Assembly: GCA_046331225.1 (NCBI GenBank)
Contig: JAXLRF010000003.1
Location: forward strand, 496,001-560,000
DNA from: VFMC01 sp046331225
Lineage (GTDB): Bacteria > Actinomycetota > Acidimicrobiia > Acidimicrobiales > Ilumatobacteraceae
Reading direction: 5' to 3'
DNA: 64,000 bases
Shown: piece after piece, positions 1 through 8,358 of the stretch
Position numbering within the stretch: the first letter of the stretch is position 1
How the letters are laid out: each line of letters starts with the position of its first letter
Notes under the pieces: generated by a model
Databases searched by the model: none
What the model saw: only the letters and a program-made list of their open reading frames with translations
What the model was told of the DNA's origin: nothing
Made by a program: the position numbers and the translations under genes

Positions 1-1092
1 GGGCTGTTCGTCCCGCTCGGCTCGCCCACGCGCTTCCTCGACACCCGCGTGGCCGGCCTCAACCCGCTCGGCGGCACCCAGATGCCGCTCGCCGGCTGGA
101 GCCTCGAGGTCGGCGTCGCCGGCAACCCGGCGATCGGCCGTCCGGACGTGTCGGCACTGGCACTCAACGTCACCGCCACCGATGCGCTCGCGGGCGGCTA
201 CGTGTCCGTCTCGCCGGCCGGTGCCACCGATCCGGCCGTGAAGGCGCGCAGCACCAGCACGCTCAACGTCACCCGGGCCGCGCAGACCCTGCCCAACCAC
301 GCCACCGTCGCCGTCTCGCCACGCGGCTTCGACGTCTTCACGCAGAGCGGCACGCACCTGATCGCCGACGTCTCGGGCTTCTACCTCGGCACGCCGGTCG
401 CCACCCCGTTCGGCCCGCCCACCAACGTGGTGCCCACGCTCGGAAAGGACTGCCTCGCCTCGCCGGGCACGGCCGTGGGCGCGATCGTCACCGGCTCGAG
501 CGCCACCACCGTCGTGCGCGCGCAGCAGCGCCTGCTGTCGCTCGGCTATTGGCTCAGCGCGGCCGACGGCTCGTACGGCCTCACCACCAAGCAGGCGATC
601 ATGGCGTTCCAGAAGTGGACGAACCTGTCGCCGTCGGGCAACCTCGACGAGCCCACGGCCGCCGCGCTCAACACGGTGCAGTGCCGCCCCACCACCGGTG
701 TCACCGGCGACATGTTCCTCGTCGACAAGGGCGAGCAGCTCGGCATGATCGTGCGGGCCGGCCGCGCCGAATGGGTGATCAACGTCTCGACCGGCGGCGA
801 CTACCCGTACACGTGGCGCGACAAGAACGGCAACCTGATCCCCGACCAGGCGATCACGCCGAGCGGCACGCACAAGGTGTACCGGGTGGCCGACCAGGCC
901 CGCTACGAGGGGTCGCTCGGCACGCTGTACCGGCCGCGCTTCTTCATCCGCGGCGTCGCCGTGCACGGGTACAGCTCGGTGCCCAACTACCCGGCGTCGC
1001 ACGGGTGCGTGCGAGTCACCAACCAGGCCATGGACATGATCTGGGCCACCGACGCGATGCCGATGGGCTCGACGGTGCTCGTGCGCGACTGA
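1..1092 (+). CDS. Secreted L,D-transpeptidase with peptidoglycan-binding domain (5' partial)
   Basis: The reading frame is open from base 1, so the N terminus and any signal peptide lie outside the window. The first ~125 visible residues form an actinobacterial surface-protein module with RFLDTR (bases 31-48), LNVTATD and LIADVSGFYL. Next comes a peptidoglycan-binding-like helical domain (QQRLLSLGYW ... AFQKW, about bases 520-680). The C-terminal YkuD domain has its catalytic motif SHGCVRV (Cys codon at 1006) and an upstream His (VHGYS). YkuD enzymes make 3-3 cross-links in peptidoglycan or anchor proteins to it, outside the membrane. Which of the two this one does cannot be told. A GTG at 49 is internal, since the RFLDTR motif precedes it. 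Confidence 0.85.
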   Translation, partial: GLFVPLGSPTRFLDTRVAGLNPLGGTQMPLAGWSLEVGVAGNPAIGRPDVSALALNVTATDALAGGYVSVSPAGATDPAVKARSTSTLNVTRAAQTLPNHATVAVSPRGFDVFTQSGTHLIADVSGFYLGTPVATPFGPPTNVVPTLGKDCLASPGTAVGAIVTGSSATTVVRAQQRLLSLGYWLSAADGSYGLTTKQAIMAFQKWTNLSPSGNLDEPTAAALNTVQCRPTTGVTGDMFLVDKGEQLGMIVRAGRAEWVINVSTGGDYPYTWRDKNGNLIPDQAITPSGTHKVYRVADQARYEGSLGTLYRPRFFIRGVAVHGYSSVPNYPASHGCVRVTNQAMDMIWATDAMPMGSTVLVRD

Positions 1093-1165
1093 GCGACCGC
1101 GCACCCGTCACCCCGCCACCCGTCCAGCCCGCACCACCGTCAGACCCATCCGAGAGGACCGACCC

Positions 1166-1846
1166 GTGCACTCCGTCGAGGCCGCCCGCATCATCCACAT
1201 CCCCGGTGACCGACGTCGCGAGGCCAACGTCGAACGCACCATCGACACCCTGCACCGCGCCGGCATCGCCGACGTGGCGGTCTTCCCGGGCGTGCGCCCC
1301 ACCGACCAGCACACGATGTACTCGATCGGCGAGTGGGGCGCCTACCAGAGCCATGTCGGGGCCGCCCGCCAGGCGGCCGCCGAGGGCCGCACGACGATGA
1401 TCCTCGAAGACGACGCGGTGCTCACCGGCTCGCCCGAACAGCTGTCGGCGTTCCTCGGTCGTGCCGACGAGGTGGCCTGGAACGTGCTGCACGTCGGCTA
1501 CATCGACTTCAACATCTTCCGCAACTGGGACACCCAGCTGCTCTCGCAACCGACGGTGCCGGTGCGCGGCGAGATGTGGGGGTGCCAGGCGTACGTCGTG
1601 CGGCCCGAGCGGCTCGACGAGATCGTGGCCGTGCTCGACGAGCTGCCCGACCGCGACCCGCAGCTCGGCGGCGGTGTCGGTCCCGACGGTGGCTGGAGCG
1701 AAGCCAACTGGTCGTTGCCGTGGATGATCCGCCGCGCCGCACCGAAGAGCATGTTCCACACGATCCCCGGTGTGGCCAGCTCGCTGCGCCAACTGCCGCT
1801 CACCGAGCGCGTCAAGCACGTCCTGATGCGCATCGCGCGGCGCTGA
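1166..1846 (+). CDS. Glycosyltransferase family 25 (LgtB/LpsA-like)
   Basis: 226 residues from a GTG start preceded by GAGAGGA (1152-1158). The family 25 pattern is clear: GEWGAYQSH at residues 55-63, then MILEDDA at 78-84, whose acidic residues coordinate the metal and nucleotide sugar in this family. These enzymes add a hexose, usually galactose, to a surface glycan or glycoprotein. No signal peptide or membrane segment is visible, so action on the cytoplasmic face is likely. It follows the cell-wall enzyme by 73 bases and may share its transcript. A 6-bp-stem hairpin follows directly. Donor and acceptor are unknown. Confidence 0.75.
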   Translation: MHSVEAARIIHIPGDRRREANVERTIDTLHRAGIADVAVFPGVRPTDQHTMYSIGEWGAYQSHVGAARQAAAEGRTTMILEDDAVLTGSPEQLSAFLGRADEVAWNVLHVGYIDFNIFRNWDTQLLSQPTVPVRGEMWGCQAYVVRPERLDEIVAVLDELPDRDPQLGGGVGPDGGWSEANWSLPWMIRRAAPKSMFHTIPGVASSLRQLPLTERVKHVLMRIARR

Positions 1847-1850
1847 TCCC

Positions 1851-1875
1851 CTCGCGCCGCGGCGGTGCCCGCGAG
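1851..1875 (+). terminator. Candidate terminator hairpin after GT25 gene
   Basis: CTCGCG (1851-1856) pairs with CGCGAG (1870-1875) across a 13-base GC-rich loop, four bases after the stop codon. There is no T-tract, so this is only a plausible terminator. It lies immediately before the -10 box of the pyr operon. Confidence 0.35.
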
Positions 1876-1881
1876 TAGGGT
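1876..1881 (+). promoter_or_regulatory. Candidate -10 box of pyrRBC operon
   Basis: TAGGGT fits the actinobacterial TANNNT -10 pattern. It would place the transcript start near 1888, leaving a ~46-base leader that contains the PyrR hairpin. No good -35 box is visible. Confidence 0.45.
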
Positions 1882-1895
1882 GAGCGCCGTGTGAA

Positions 1896-1915
1896 ACGGG
1901 TCCCGTGAGGCCCGT
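1896..1915 (+). promoter_or_regulatory. PyrR-binding RNA hairpin in pyr leader
   Basis: ACGGG (1896-1900) pairs perfectly with CCCGT (1911-1915), presenting the loop TCCCGTGAGG. The core TCCCGTGAGGCC fits the PyrR-binding consensus UCCNGNGAGGYY known from Bacillus and mycobacteria. The hairpin ends five bases before the ribosome binding site GTGAGGA (1920-1926) of pyrR. No antiterminator/terminator pair is seen. As described for mycobacterial pyr leaders, PyrR bound to UMP probably blocks translation rather than causing transcript termination. Confidence 0.75.
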
Positions 1916-1933
1916 ACACGTGAGGAGTGCATC

Positions 1934-2461
1934 GTGACCGCGCCCCAACAGCCGGCACCGCGACAGGTCATGTCGCCCGACGACGTCCGGCGGGCCATCA
2001 CCCGCATCGGCCACGAGATCGTCGAACGCAACCACGGCACCGAGGGCGTCGTGCTCGTCGGCCTCCAGCGTGGCGGCGTGTGGATCGCCGAGCAGCTCCA
2101 GGCCTCGATGGCCCGCATCGACGGCGTGGGCGACGTGCCCCTCGGCACCCTCGACGTGAGCTTCTACCGCGACGACGTCGGCCTCCGCCCGATCGTGCCG
2201 GGCAGCGTCACCGACATCCCGGGCTCGCTCGACGGCAGCCACGTGGTCCTCGTCGACGACGTGCTGTTCACCGGCCGCACGGTGCGCGCCGCGCTCGACG
2301 CGCTCAACGACCACGGCCGGCCCCGCACGGTGCAGCTGGCCGTCATCGTCGACCGCGGTCACCGCGAGCTGCCGATCCGCCCCGACTACGTGGGCAAGAA
2401 CCTGCCCACGTCGCGCCACGAGAACGTCGTCGTCACGCCCGAGGGGGTCGAGCTCGCATGA
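1934..2461 (+). CDS. pyrR: PyrR, pyr operon regulator / uracil phosphoribosyltransferase
   Basis: 175 residues, normal length for PyrR. The GTG start at 1934 has GTGAGGA upstream. The PRPP-binding loop VVLVDDVLFTGRT lies at residues 104-116 and GLQRGG at 43-48, both PyrR signatures. PyrR senses UMP, binds the pyr mRNA leader and represses the operon; many members also convert uracil and PRPP to UMP. It is the first gene of pyrRBC, and its stop overlaps the pyrB start (ATGA at 2458-2461), so expression is coupled. A perfect PyrR-type RNA hairpin sits just upstream, supporting autoregulation. Confidence 0.95.
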   Translation: MTAPQQPAPRQVMSPDDVRRAITRIGHEIVERNHGTEGVVLVGLQRGGVWIAEQLQASMARIDGVGDVPLGTLDVSFYRDDVGLRPIVPGSVTDIPGSLDGSHVVLVDDVLFTGRTVRAALDALNDHGRPRTVQLAVIVDRGHRELPIRPDYVGKNLPTSRHENVVVTPEGVELA

Positions 2462-3405
2462 AGCACCTGCTCGACATCGGTGACCTCGACGCCGCAGCGA
2501 TCCGGCACCTGCTCGACCTCACCGACCACATGGTCGAGGTGAACCAGCGACCGATGCCCAAGGTGCCGGCGCTGCGCGGCAAGACCGTGGTCAACCTGTT
2601 CTTCGAGGACTCGACCCGCACGCGCACCAGCTTCGACACGGCCGCCCGCCGGCTCAGCGCCGACGTGATGAACTTCGCGGTGTCGTCGAGCAGCGTCAAC
2701 AAGGGCGAGAGCCTGCGCGACACGATCGAGACCATCACCGCGATGGGTGTCGACGCCTTCGTCGTGCGCCACGCGTCGAGCGGTGCGCCCCAGCAGATCA
2801 CCCAGTGGACCACGGCCTCGATCGTCAACGCGGGCGACGGCTGGCACCAGCACCCCACCCAGGCGCTGCTCGACTGCTACACGATCCGCACCCGGCTCAA
2901 CCGCCGCGAGGGCTTCGACGGACTGCACGTCGCGATCGTCGGCGACATCAAGCACAGCCGCGTCGCCCGCAGTGACGTGCAGGCGTTCACCGCGCTCGGC
3001 GCCCGCGTCACCCTCGTCGCGCCGCCCACGCTGCTGCCACCCGAGGTGCACACCTGGCCGGTCGAGGTGAGCCACCATCTCGACGACCTGATCGGCGAGA
3101 TCGACGTGCTGTACCTGCTGCGCATGCAGCGCGAGCGCATGCGCGACGCGCTGGTGCCGTCGCTGCGCGAGTACACCACCCTGTACGGCCTCACCCCCGA
3201 GCGTGCGGCACGGCTGCAGCCGCACGCGCTGGTGATGCACCCCGGCCCGATGAACCGGGGCGTCGAGATGGCCGTCGACCCCGCCGAGCTGCCCGGCGCC
3301 GCCGTGCTGCAACAGGTCACCAACGGCGTCGCCGTGCGCATGGCCGTGCTGTTCGAGCTGCTCGGCAGCGGCAGCGAGACGTCGACGCTGCGCGAGACCG
3401 CCTGA
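2458..3405 (+). CDS. pyrB: Aspartate carbamoyltransferase catalytic chain
   Basis: 315 residues; carries out the committed pyrimidine step, carbamoyl phosphate + aspartate to carbamoyl aspartate. The carbamoyl-phosphate loop STRTR is at residues 52-56, followed by HPTQALLD and the C-terminal HPGPMNRG. The ATG start overlaps the pyrR stop by four bases; this start agrees with the conserved N terminus (KHLLDIGDL), so longer in-frame starts inside pyrR are not real. No regulatory chain gene (pyrI) is nearby, so control is expected at the PyrR level. Confidence 0.96.
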   Translation: MKHLLDIGDLDAAAIRHLLDLTDHMVEVNQRPMPKVPALRGKTVVNLFFEDSTRTRTSFDTAARRLSADVMNFAVSSSSVNKGESLRDTIETITAMGVDAFVVRHASSGAPQQITQWTTASIVNAGDGWHQHPTQALLDCYTIRTRLNRREGFDGLHVAIVGDIKHSRVARSDVQAFTALGARVTLVAPPTLLPPEVHTWPVEVSHHLDDLIGEIDVLYLLRMQRERMRDALVPSLREYTTLYGLTPERAARLQPHALVMHPGPMNRGVEMAVDPAELPGAAVLQQVTNGVAVRMAVLFELLGSGSETSTLRETA

Positions 3406-3445
3406 TCCACTCCCCGAACACGACCCGCAGAAACCGGAGCCTCCT

Positions 3446-4732
3446 GTGTCCCGCCTCCTCCTCCGCCACGGCACCGTGCTCGACCAGCAGGGCGAGCGCC
3501 GCGCCGACGTCGCGATCGCCGACGGCCGCATCGTCGCCGTCGGCCCCGACCTCGCGGCCGAACCCGACGACCGGGTGCTCGATGCCCGCGGGTGCCACGT
3601 CACCCCCGGCTTCGTCGACCTGCACGTGCACCTGCGCGAGCCCGGCCGCGAAGAGGCCGAGACCATCGAGACCGGCAGCCGGGCCGCCGCGCTCGGCGGG
3701 TTCACCGCGGTGGTGGCGATGCCCAACACCGAGCCGCCGCACGATTCGCTGCCGACCGTCGAGTTCGTCCGCGCGCAGGCTGCGCGTGCCGGGCTGTGCG
3801 AGGTCGCACCTGCCGGATGCATCACCCTCGGTCGCGCCGGCGAACACCTGGCACCCCTCGGCGAGCTCGCCGCGGCCGGCGTCACGCTGTTCACCGACGA
3901 CGGCAACGGCGTGCAGGACCCGGCGCTCATGCGCCGCGCCCTCGAGTACGCGAAGCCGCTCGGCATCACGCTCGCCCAGCACTGCGAGGTGGCGAGTCTC
4001 ACCAAGGGTGCGGTGATGCACGAGGGGTCGTGTTGCAGCCATCTCGGTCTGCCGGGTTGGCCGGCCATCGCCGAGGAGCTGATGGTGCACCGCGACATCG
4101 AGCTGTGCCGCCTCACCGGTGCACCCGTGCACTTCCTGCACCTGTCGACCGCTCGCAGCGTCGAACTCGTGCGCGCCGCCAAGGCCGAGGGCCTGTCCGT
4201 CACCGCCGAGGCCGCGCCGCACCACTTCACGCTCACCGACGAACAGCTGCGGGGGTTCGACGCCGTCTACAAGGTGAACCCGCCGCTGCGCACCGCTGCC
4301 GACATCGCCGCGATCAAGGCCGGTCTCGTCGACGGCACGATCGACGCGATCGCCACCGATCACGCGCCGCACCCGCCCGAGGCCAAGGAGGCCCCGCTCG
4401 ATCAGGCGCCGCCCGGGATGCTCGGCCTCGAGACCGCACTCGCCCTCGCGCTCACCGAGCTCGACATGCCGCTCGCCGACGTCGTCGCCGCGCTCAGCTG
4501 GAAGCCCGCGGCGATCGCCCGCCTCGACGCCCGACACGGCCGGCCCGTGGCCGTCGGCGAACCGGCCAACCTCGCCGTGTTCGACGCGCAGGCCGAGTGG
4601 ACCGTGATCCCCTCGAAGCTCGCGAGCAAGAGCCGCAACACGCCCTATGCCGGGCGCACGCTGCGCGGCAAGGTGCGTCACACGGTGTTCGACGGCACGG
4701 CCGTGGTGATCGACGGGGTCGCGCAACGCTGA
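3446..4732 (+). CDS. pyrC: Dihydroorotase
   Basis: 428 residues from a GTG start 40 bases after pyrB, preceded by CCGGAG. Catalyses reversible ring closure of carbamoyl aspartate to dihydroorotate. Zinc ligands are visible as DLHVHLREPG (His60 and His62), and a late ATDHAPH motif supplies the catalytic aspartate, typical of class I dihydroorotases of ~430 residues. It is the last gene of the operon. carAB, pyrD and pyrF, which follow in many actinobacteria, are absent, because the convergent map gene begins 18 bases later. Confidence 0.95.
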   Translation: MSRLLLRHGTVLDQQGERRADVAIADGRIVAVGPDLAAEPDDRVLDARGCHVTPGFVDLHVHLREPGREEAETIETGSRAAALGGFTAVVAMPNTEPPHDSLPTVEFVRAQAARAGLCEVAPAGCITLGRAGEHLAPLGELAAAGVTLFTDDGNGVQDPALMRRALEYAKPLGITLAQHCEVASLTKGAVMHEGSCCSHLGLPGWPAIAEELMVHRDIELCRLTGAPVHFLHLSTARSVELVRAAKAEGLSVTAEAAPHHFTLTDEQLRGFDAVYKVNPPLRTAADIAAIKAGLVDGTIDAIATDHAPHPPEAKEAPLDQAPPGMLGLETALALALTELDMPLADVVAALSWKPAAIARLDARHGRPVAVGEPANLAVFDAQAEWTVIPSKLASKSRNTPYAGRTLRGKVRHTVFDGTAVVIDGVAQR

Positions 4733-4751
4733 GCCGCCGGCCCCGGTCGGC
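4733..4751. terminator. Bidirectional terminator candidate between pyrC and map
   Basis: GCCGCCGG (4733-4740) pairs with CCGGTCGGC (4743-4751) with one bulged T, filling the gap between two convergent stop codons. There is no T-tract on either side. Confidence 0.4.
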
Positions 4752-5506
4752 TACAGCTTGGTGAGGATCTCCGGGCCGCGAGCGGTCACCACGACGGTGT
4801 GCTCCACGTGAGCCGTGCGCGACCCGTCGGCGCTCACCACCGTCCAGCCGTCGTCGAGCTCGTCGACGTCGTCGCTGCCCCCGGCGATCAGCATCGGCTC
4901 GAGCGCGAGCACGCTGCCGACCACGAGCTTCGGGCCCTTGCCGCGGCGACCGCGGTTGGGGACGTCGGGCTCCTCGTGCATCGCCCGACCGATGCCGTGT
5001 CCGCAGTAGTCGTGCGGGCTGCCGTACCCGGCGGCCGACACCACCGCGTGGATCGCCGCGCCGATGTCACCGACATGGGCGCCTGCGTGCATCACCGACA
5101 TCCCGGCCATCAGCGCCTGCTCGGCCACGTGCACGAGCTTGCGGTCGTCGTCGTTGCCGGCCCCCACGCTCATCGTGAACGCGGCGTCACCGTGCCAGCC
5201 GTCGACGATCGCACCGCAGTCGATCGACAGCAGGTCGCCGTCGGCGAGCACGCGGTCGCCCGGGATGCCGTGGATCAGCTCGTCGTTCACCGACGCGCAG
5301 ATCACGGCCGGGAACCCGTGATACCCGAGGAAGTTGCTGCTGGCCCCACGGCGTGCGAGCACCTCACGCGCCACCTGGTCGAGCTGGCCGGTCGTGACAC
5401 CCGGCCGAGCCGCCTCGCGGATCGCCTGGTGCATCTCCGCGACCACTCGTCCGGCGCGGCGGAGGGTGGCGATCTCGCTGTCGCGGCGCGCCGGCACCTG
5501 GCGCAC
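4751..5506 (-). CDS. map: Methionine aminopeptidase, type I
   Basis: 251 residues. Removes the initiator methionine from nascent proteins using two metal ions. The family landmarks are present: SIDCGAIVDGWHGDAAFT (two Asp ligands), HDYCGHGIGRAMHEEP (His ligand region), LEPM (Glu ligand) and a final conserved Glu in VEHTVVV. The GTG start at 5506 lies three bases after the adk stop. Order secY-adk-map is the classical end of the spc operon in actinobacteria. infA and rpmJ, which usually follow map, are not here; the transcript ends against pyrC. Confidence 0.95.
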   Translation of the reverse strand: MRQVPARRDSEIATLRRAGRVVAEMHQAIREAARPGVTTGQLDQVAREVLARRGASSNFLGYHGFPAVICASVNDELIHGIPGDRVLADGDLLSIDCGAIVDGWHGDAAFTMSVGAGNDDDRKLVHVAEQALMAGMSVMHAGAHVGDIGAAIHAVVSAAGYGSPHDYCGHGIGRAMHEEPDVPNRGRRGKGPKLVVGSVLALEPMLIAGGSDDVDELDDGWTVVSADGSRTAHVEHTVVVTARGPEILTKL

Positions 5507-5509
5507 CGC

Positions 5510-6172
5510 TCAGCCCTTCCGCGATGCGTCGACCGCTGCGGTGAGGAGCGCGAACACCGCGTCGGGGGTGCCGACACCGTCGACGACCACCAGCTTGCCG
5601 GCGCGCTCGTAGTGCTCGATCAGCGGCGACGTCTGCTCCTCGTACAGGTCGAGACGACGGTTGATCGCATCGGGCGTGTCGTCGTCGCGCTGCATCACGT
5701 CGCCACCGCACACGTCGCAGATCCACGGCGAGTGCTCGCGGCCGGTGGCCACGTAGTTGGTGCCGCAGTCGCGGCACACCCGGCGGGCGCTGATGCGCTC
5801 GAGCACCACCTCGCGCGGCACGTCGAGGTCGAGCACCACGTCGATCGGTCGCGACTCGGTGATCCGGTCGAGCTCGAGCGCCTGGCCCACGGTGCGCGGG
5901 AAGCCGTCGAGGATGTAGCCGCGGGTGCGGGCGTCGTCACGGCTGAGGCGCTCGTTCACGATGCCGATCATGATGTCGTCGCTGACGAGACCGCCGGCAT
6001 CCATGATCTCCTTGGCCATCTTGCCGAGCTCGGTGCCCTCGCGGACCGCCGAACGGAGCATGTCACCGGTGGAGATGTGGGGCACCACGAAGTGCCGTGA
6101 CAGGCGGACGCACTGCGTCCCCTTCCCCGAGCCCTGCCGGCCGAGGATGATGAGCCGCGCGCCCGGGATCAT
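5510..6172 (-). CDS. adk: Adenylate kinase (zinc-lid type)
   Basis: 220 residues, the long bacterial form. Interconverts ATP + AMP and 2 ADP. The P-loop reads GRQGSGKGTQ, where most family members have GPPGAGKGT; the catalytic Lys is kept. The AMP-binding segment ISTGDMLR and GYILDGFPRT are intact. The LID domain carries two CxxC pairs (CRDC and CDVC) for a structural zinc. It sits 40 bases after secY and almost touches map. The Q-for-P change looks like a lineage trait rather than damage, because everything else is normal. Confidence 0.96.
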   Translation of the reverse strand: MIPGARLIILGRQGSGKGTQCVRLSRHFVVPHISTGDMLRSAVREGTELGKMAKEIMDAGGLVSDDIMIGIVNERLSRDDARTRGYILDGFPRTVGQALELDRITESRPIDVVLDLDVPREVVLERISARRVCRDCGTNYVATGREHSPWICDVCGGDVMQRDDDTPDAINRRLDLYEEQTSPLIEHYERAGKLVVVDGVGTPDAVFALLTAAVDASRKG

Positions 6173-6212
6173 CCGACCGGTCCGACCGGTCGCCCGACGA
6201 CCGCCCTCGACG

Positions 6213-7535
6213 TCACTTCAGGAAGCCCTCGTAGTTGCGCAGCATCAGCTGGCTGTCGATCTGGCGCATCAGCTCCATCGCCACGCCGACGGCGATGAGC
6301 ACCGTCGTGCCGGCGAACGGGAAGCTGCGCACGTCGCCCGCCCACAGCAGCAGGTACGGCAGGATCGCGATCAGGGCCACGAACACGGCGCCCGGCAGGG
6401 TGATCCGGTTGACGGCCTTGGCCAGGTAGCGCTCGGTCTGGGGACCGGGACGGATGCCCGGGATGAAGCCACCCTGGCGACGCAGCTGGTCGGCCTGGCG
6501 GATCGGGTCGAACGCGATCGAGTTGTAGAAGTACGCGAACGCGATGATCAGCAACGAGAACAGAGCGATGTAGACGATGTTCTGGCTGTTGACGATGTAC
6601 TTGTCGACCAGCTCGACGATGTCGCCGCGCCAACCCTCGCCCGAGCCGAGCATGTTCGACAGCAGCACCGGCAGCAGCAGCACCGAGCTGGCGAAGATGA
6701 TCGGCACGATGCCGCTCTGGTTGACCTTGAGCGGGATGTAGGTGTTCTGGCCGCCGTACATGCGCCGACCGACCACCCGCTTCGCGAACTGCACCGGGAT
6801 GCGGCGCTGGGCGAGCTCGACGCGCACCACGGCCACCACGATGCCGACCGAGAGCAGGATCAGGATCGCGAACACGAACCACTTCTTGCTCTGGAGGATC
6901 GAGTAGTAGTTGTACGGCAGCCGGCTGACGACCGAGGCGAAGATGATCATCGACATGCCGTTGCCGATGCCGCGCTGGCTGATGAGCTCGCCGAGCCACA
7001 TGATCAGCGCCGTGCCCGCCACCAGCGTGACGATCACCAGGTAGCCGCGCGGCCACATGCCGTCGGGCAGCAGGCGCACGTTGGGCACCGACTGGGCCGC
7101 ACCGAAGAACGCACTGCCCCGGCCCTGACCGAAGATGAACGTGAGGCCGGTGGCCTGCAGCGTCGCGATGCCGATCGCCAGATACCGCGTGTACTGGGTG
7201 ATCTTGCGCTGACCGACCGCGCCCTCCTGCTGGAGCTTCTCGAGCTTCGGGATCACCACACCGAGCACCTGCATGATGATGCTCGAGGTGATGTACGGCA
7301 TGATGCCGAGCGCGAAGATCGAGAAGCTGCCGAACGCGCCACCCGAGAACAGGTCGAGGAACCCGAGTGCGCCCTGGCTCTTCACGCCTTCCTGGAACTG
7401 CTTCACCGCATCGGCGTCGATGCCCGGCACGCGCACGGCGACGCCGAGCCGGTACAGCATCACGATCAGCAGCGTGAACAGGATCTTGTTGCGCAGATCG
7501 GGGACCTTGAAGATGTTCTTGATGTTCGAGAACAC
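6213..7535 (-). CDS. secY: Protein translocase subunit SecY
   Basis: 440 residues with ten predicted membrane helices, forming the channel of the SecYEG translocon. The first helix begins ILFTLLIVMLYRLGVAV; the plug-region helix GGAFGSFSIFALGIMPYI and the C-terminal helices are typical. The GTG start at 7535 is preceded by AGGAG in the minus-strand message. It is separated from rplO by 110 bases containing a large hairpin, whereas most neighbours in this cluster abut or overlap. That leaves room for separate control of secY-adk-map. Confidence 0.96.
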   Translation of the reverse strand: MFSNIKNIFKVPDLRNKILFTLLIVMLYRLGVAVRVPGIDADAVKQFQEGVKSQGALGFLDLFSGGAFGSFSIFALGIMPYITSSIIMQVLGVVIPKLEKLQQEGAVGQRKITQYTRYLAIGIATLQATGLTFIFGQGRGSAFFGAAQSVPNVRLLPDGMWPRGYLVIVTLVAGTALIMWLGELISQRGIGNGMSMIIFASVVSRLPYNYYSILQSKKWFVFAILILLSVGIVVAVVRVELAQRRIPVQFAKRVVGRRMYGGQNTYIPLKVNQSGIVPIIFASSVLLLPVLLSNMLGSGEGWRGDIVELVDKYIVNSQNIVYIALFSLLIIAFAYFYNSIAFDPIRQADQLRRQGGFIPGIRPGPQTERYLAKAVNRITLPGAVFVALIAILPYLLLWAGDVRSFPFAGTTVLIAVGVAMELMRQIDSQLMLRNYEGFLK

Positions 7536-7580
7536 AAGGCTCCTAGGGATTGGGGCGGCAGGGGCGGCCCGGACGAGCGA

Positions 7581-7635
7581 CCGGCCGATGTTAGAGCCTG
7601 GCCACCCTTCGGGACCAGGCGCTCACATCGGCCGG
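7581..7635 (-). promoter_or_regulatory. Large three-tier hairpin between rplO and secY
   Basis: Outer arms CCGGCCGATGT (7581-7591) and ACATCGGCCGG (7625-7635) are perfectly complementary over 11 bp. Inside, GCCTGG (7596-7601) pairs with CCAGGC (7615-7620), and CCC/GGG closes the tip. The element starts 11 bases after the rplO stop codon. No U-tract follows. It may be an attenuator, an RNA-processing site or a stability element separating ribosomal genes from secY-adk-map. Confidence 0.55.
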
Positions 7636-7645
7636 ACGGAACTGC

Positions 7646-8140
7646 TCAGCGGTTGGTGAACTGGTTGCCCGACACCGGCGGACGGCCGGACTTGTAGGGC
7701 AGCGGGAGGATGGTGACGGTGCCACCAGCGGCCTCGATGGCCTCGCGAGCCGACTTCGACACGGCGTGCGCCGTGACGTCGACCTTGCCGGTGAGCTCGC
7801 CACGGCCGAGCACCTTCACGAAGGTGCCCTTGCGGACGAGGCCCTTGGCGACGAGCACCTCGGGGCTGACCGAGGCCTCGCCGGTGCCGGCGACCTGGTC
7901 GAGGTTGACCGGCGAGTACTCGACGCGGAAGGGGTTGTTGAAGCCCTTCAGCTTCGGCACGCGCTGCTTGAGGCCGGTCTGGCCACCTTCGAAGCCGCGA
8001 GCGACCTTGCCGCGACCACGCGAGTGCTGACCCTTGGTACCGGCGCCGGCGGTCTTGCCGCCCTTGCCGCCGATGCCGCGACCGACGCGCTTCTTGGCCT
8101 TGTTGGACCCCGGTGCGGGGCTGAGTTCGTCGACGCGCAT
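7646..8140 (-). CDS. rplO: 50S ribosomal protein L15
   Basis: 164 residues. N-terminal GSNKAKKRVGRGIGGKGGKT and GTKGQHSRGRG are the Gly/Lys/Arg-rich rRNA-binding arm typical of L15; the C-terminal globular part contains AVSKSAREAIEAAGG. Late assembly protein of the large subunit. It starts five bases after rpmD stops, in the usual spc order, and the C-terminal tail (VSGNQFTNR) is slightly longer than in many homologues. Confidence 0.96.
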   Translation of the reverse strand: MRVDELSPAPGSNKAKKRVGRGIGGKGGKTAGAGTKGQHSRGRGKVARGFEGGQTGLKQRVPKLKGFNNPFRVEYSPVNLDQVAGTGEASVSPEVLVAKGLVRKGTFVKVLGRGELTGKVDVTAHAVSKSAREAIEAAGGTVTILPLPYKSGRPPVSGNQFTNR

Positions 8141-8145
8141 GGCGA

Positions 8146-8358
8146 TCAGTTCTCCGTGACTTCCACGAGGTGCGGCACCCGGGCGAGCATGCCGCGGATC
8201 TCGGGGCGATCGGGCAGCGTGTTCACGTTGCCGATCTTGCCGAGCCCGAGGGCGCGCAGGGTGCCGACCGTCTTCGGCTTGTTGGCGATGGCCGAGCGGA
8301 CCTGGGTGACGGTGAGGGTCTTCTCACCCTCGTAGGTGTTGGGCTTGCGACCGGGCAT
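8146..8358 (-). CDS. rpmD: 50S ribosomal protein L30
   Basis: 70 residues with the L30 pattern: LTVTQVRSAIANKPKTVGTLRALGLGKIG, abridged here to its conserved core RALGLGKIG, then PEIRGMLARVPHLV. Binds 23S rRNA. Its ATG overlaps the rpsE stop by one base, so it is translated right behind S5. An extra N-terminal stretch (MPGRKPNTYEGE) precedes the usual start of the fold; there is no better internal start. Confidence 0.93.
   Translation of the reverse strand: MPGRKPNTYEGEKTLTVTQVRSAIANKPKTVGTLRALGLGKIGNVNTLPDRPEIRGMLARVPHLVEVTEN

Noticed and set aside
49..51. GTG at 49 as start of the L,D-transpeptidase gene
   Set aside because: The RFLDTR motif just upstream is in frame and belongs to the same domain, so the gene begins before the window.
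1846..1933. pyr leader considered as a Bacillus-type transcription attenuator
   Set aside because: Only one PyrR hairpin next to the ribosome binding site; no alternative antiterminator stem or U-rich terminator.
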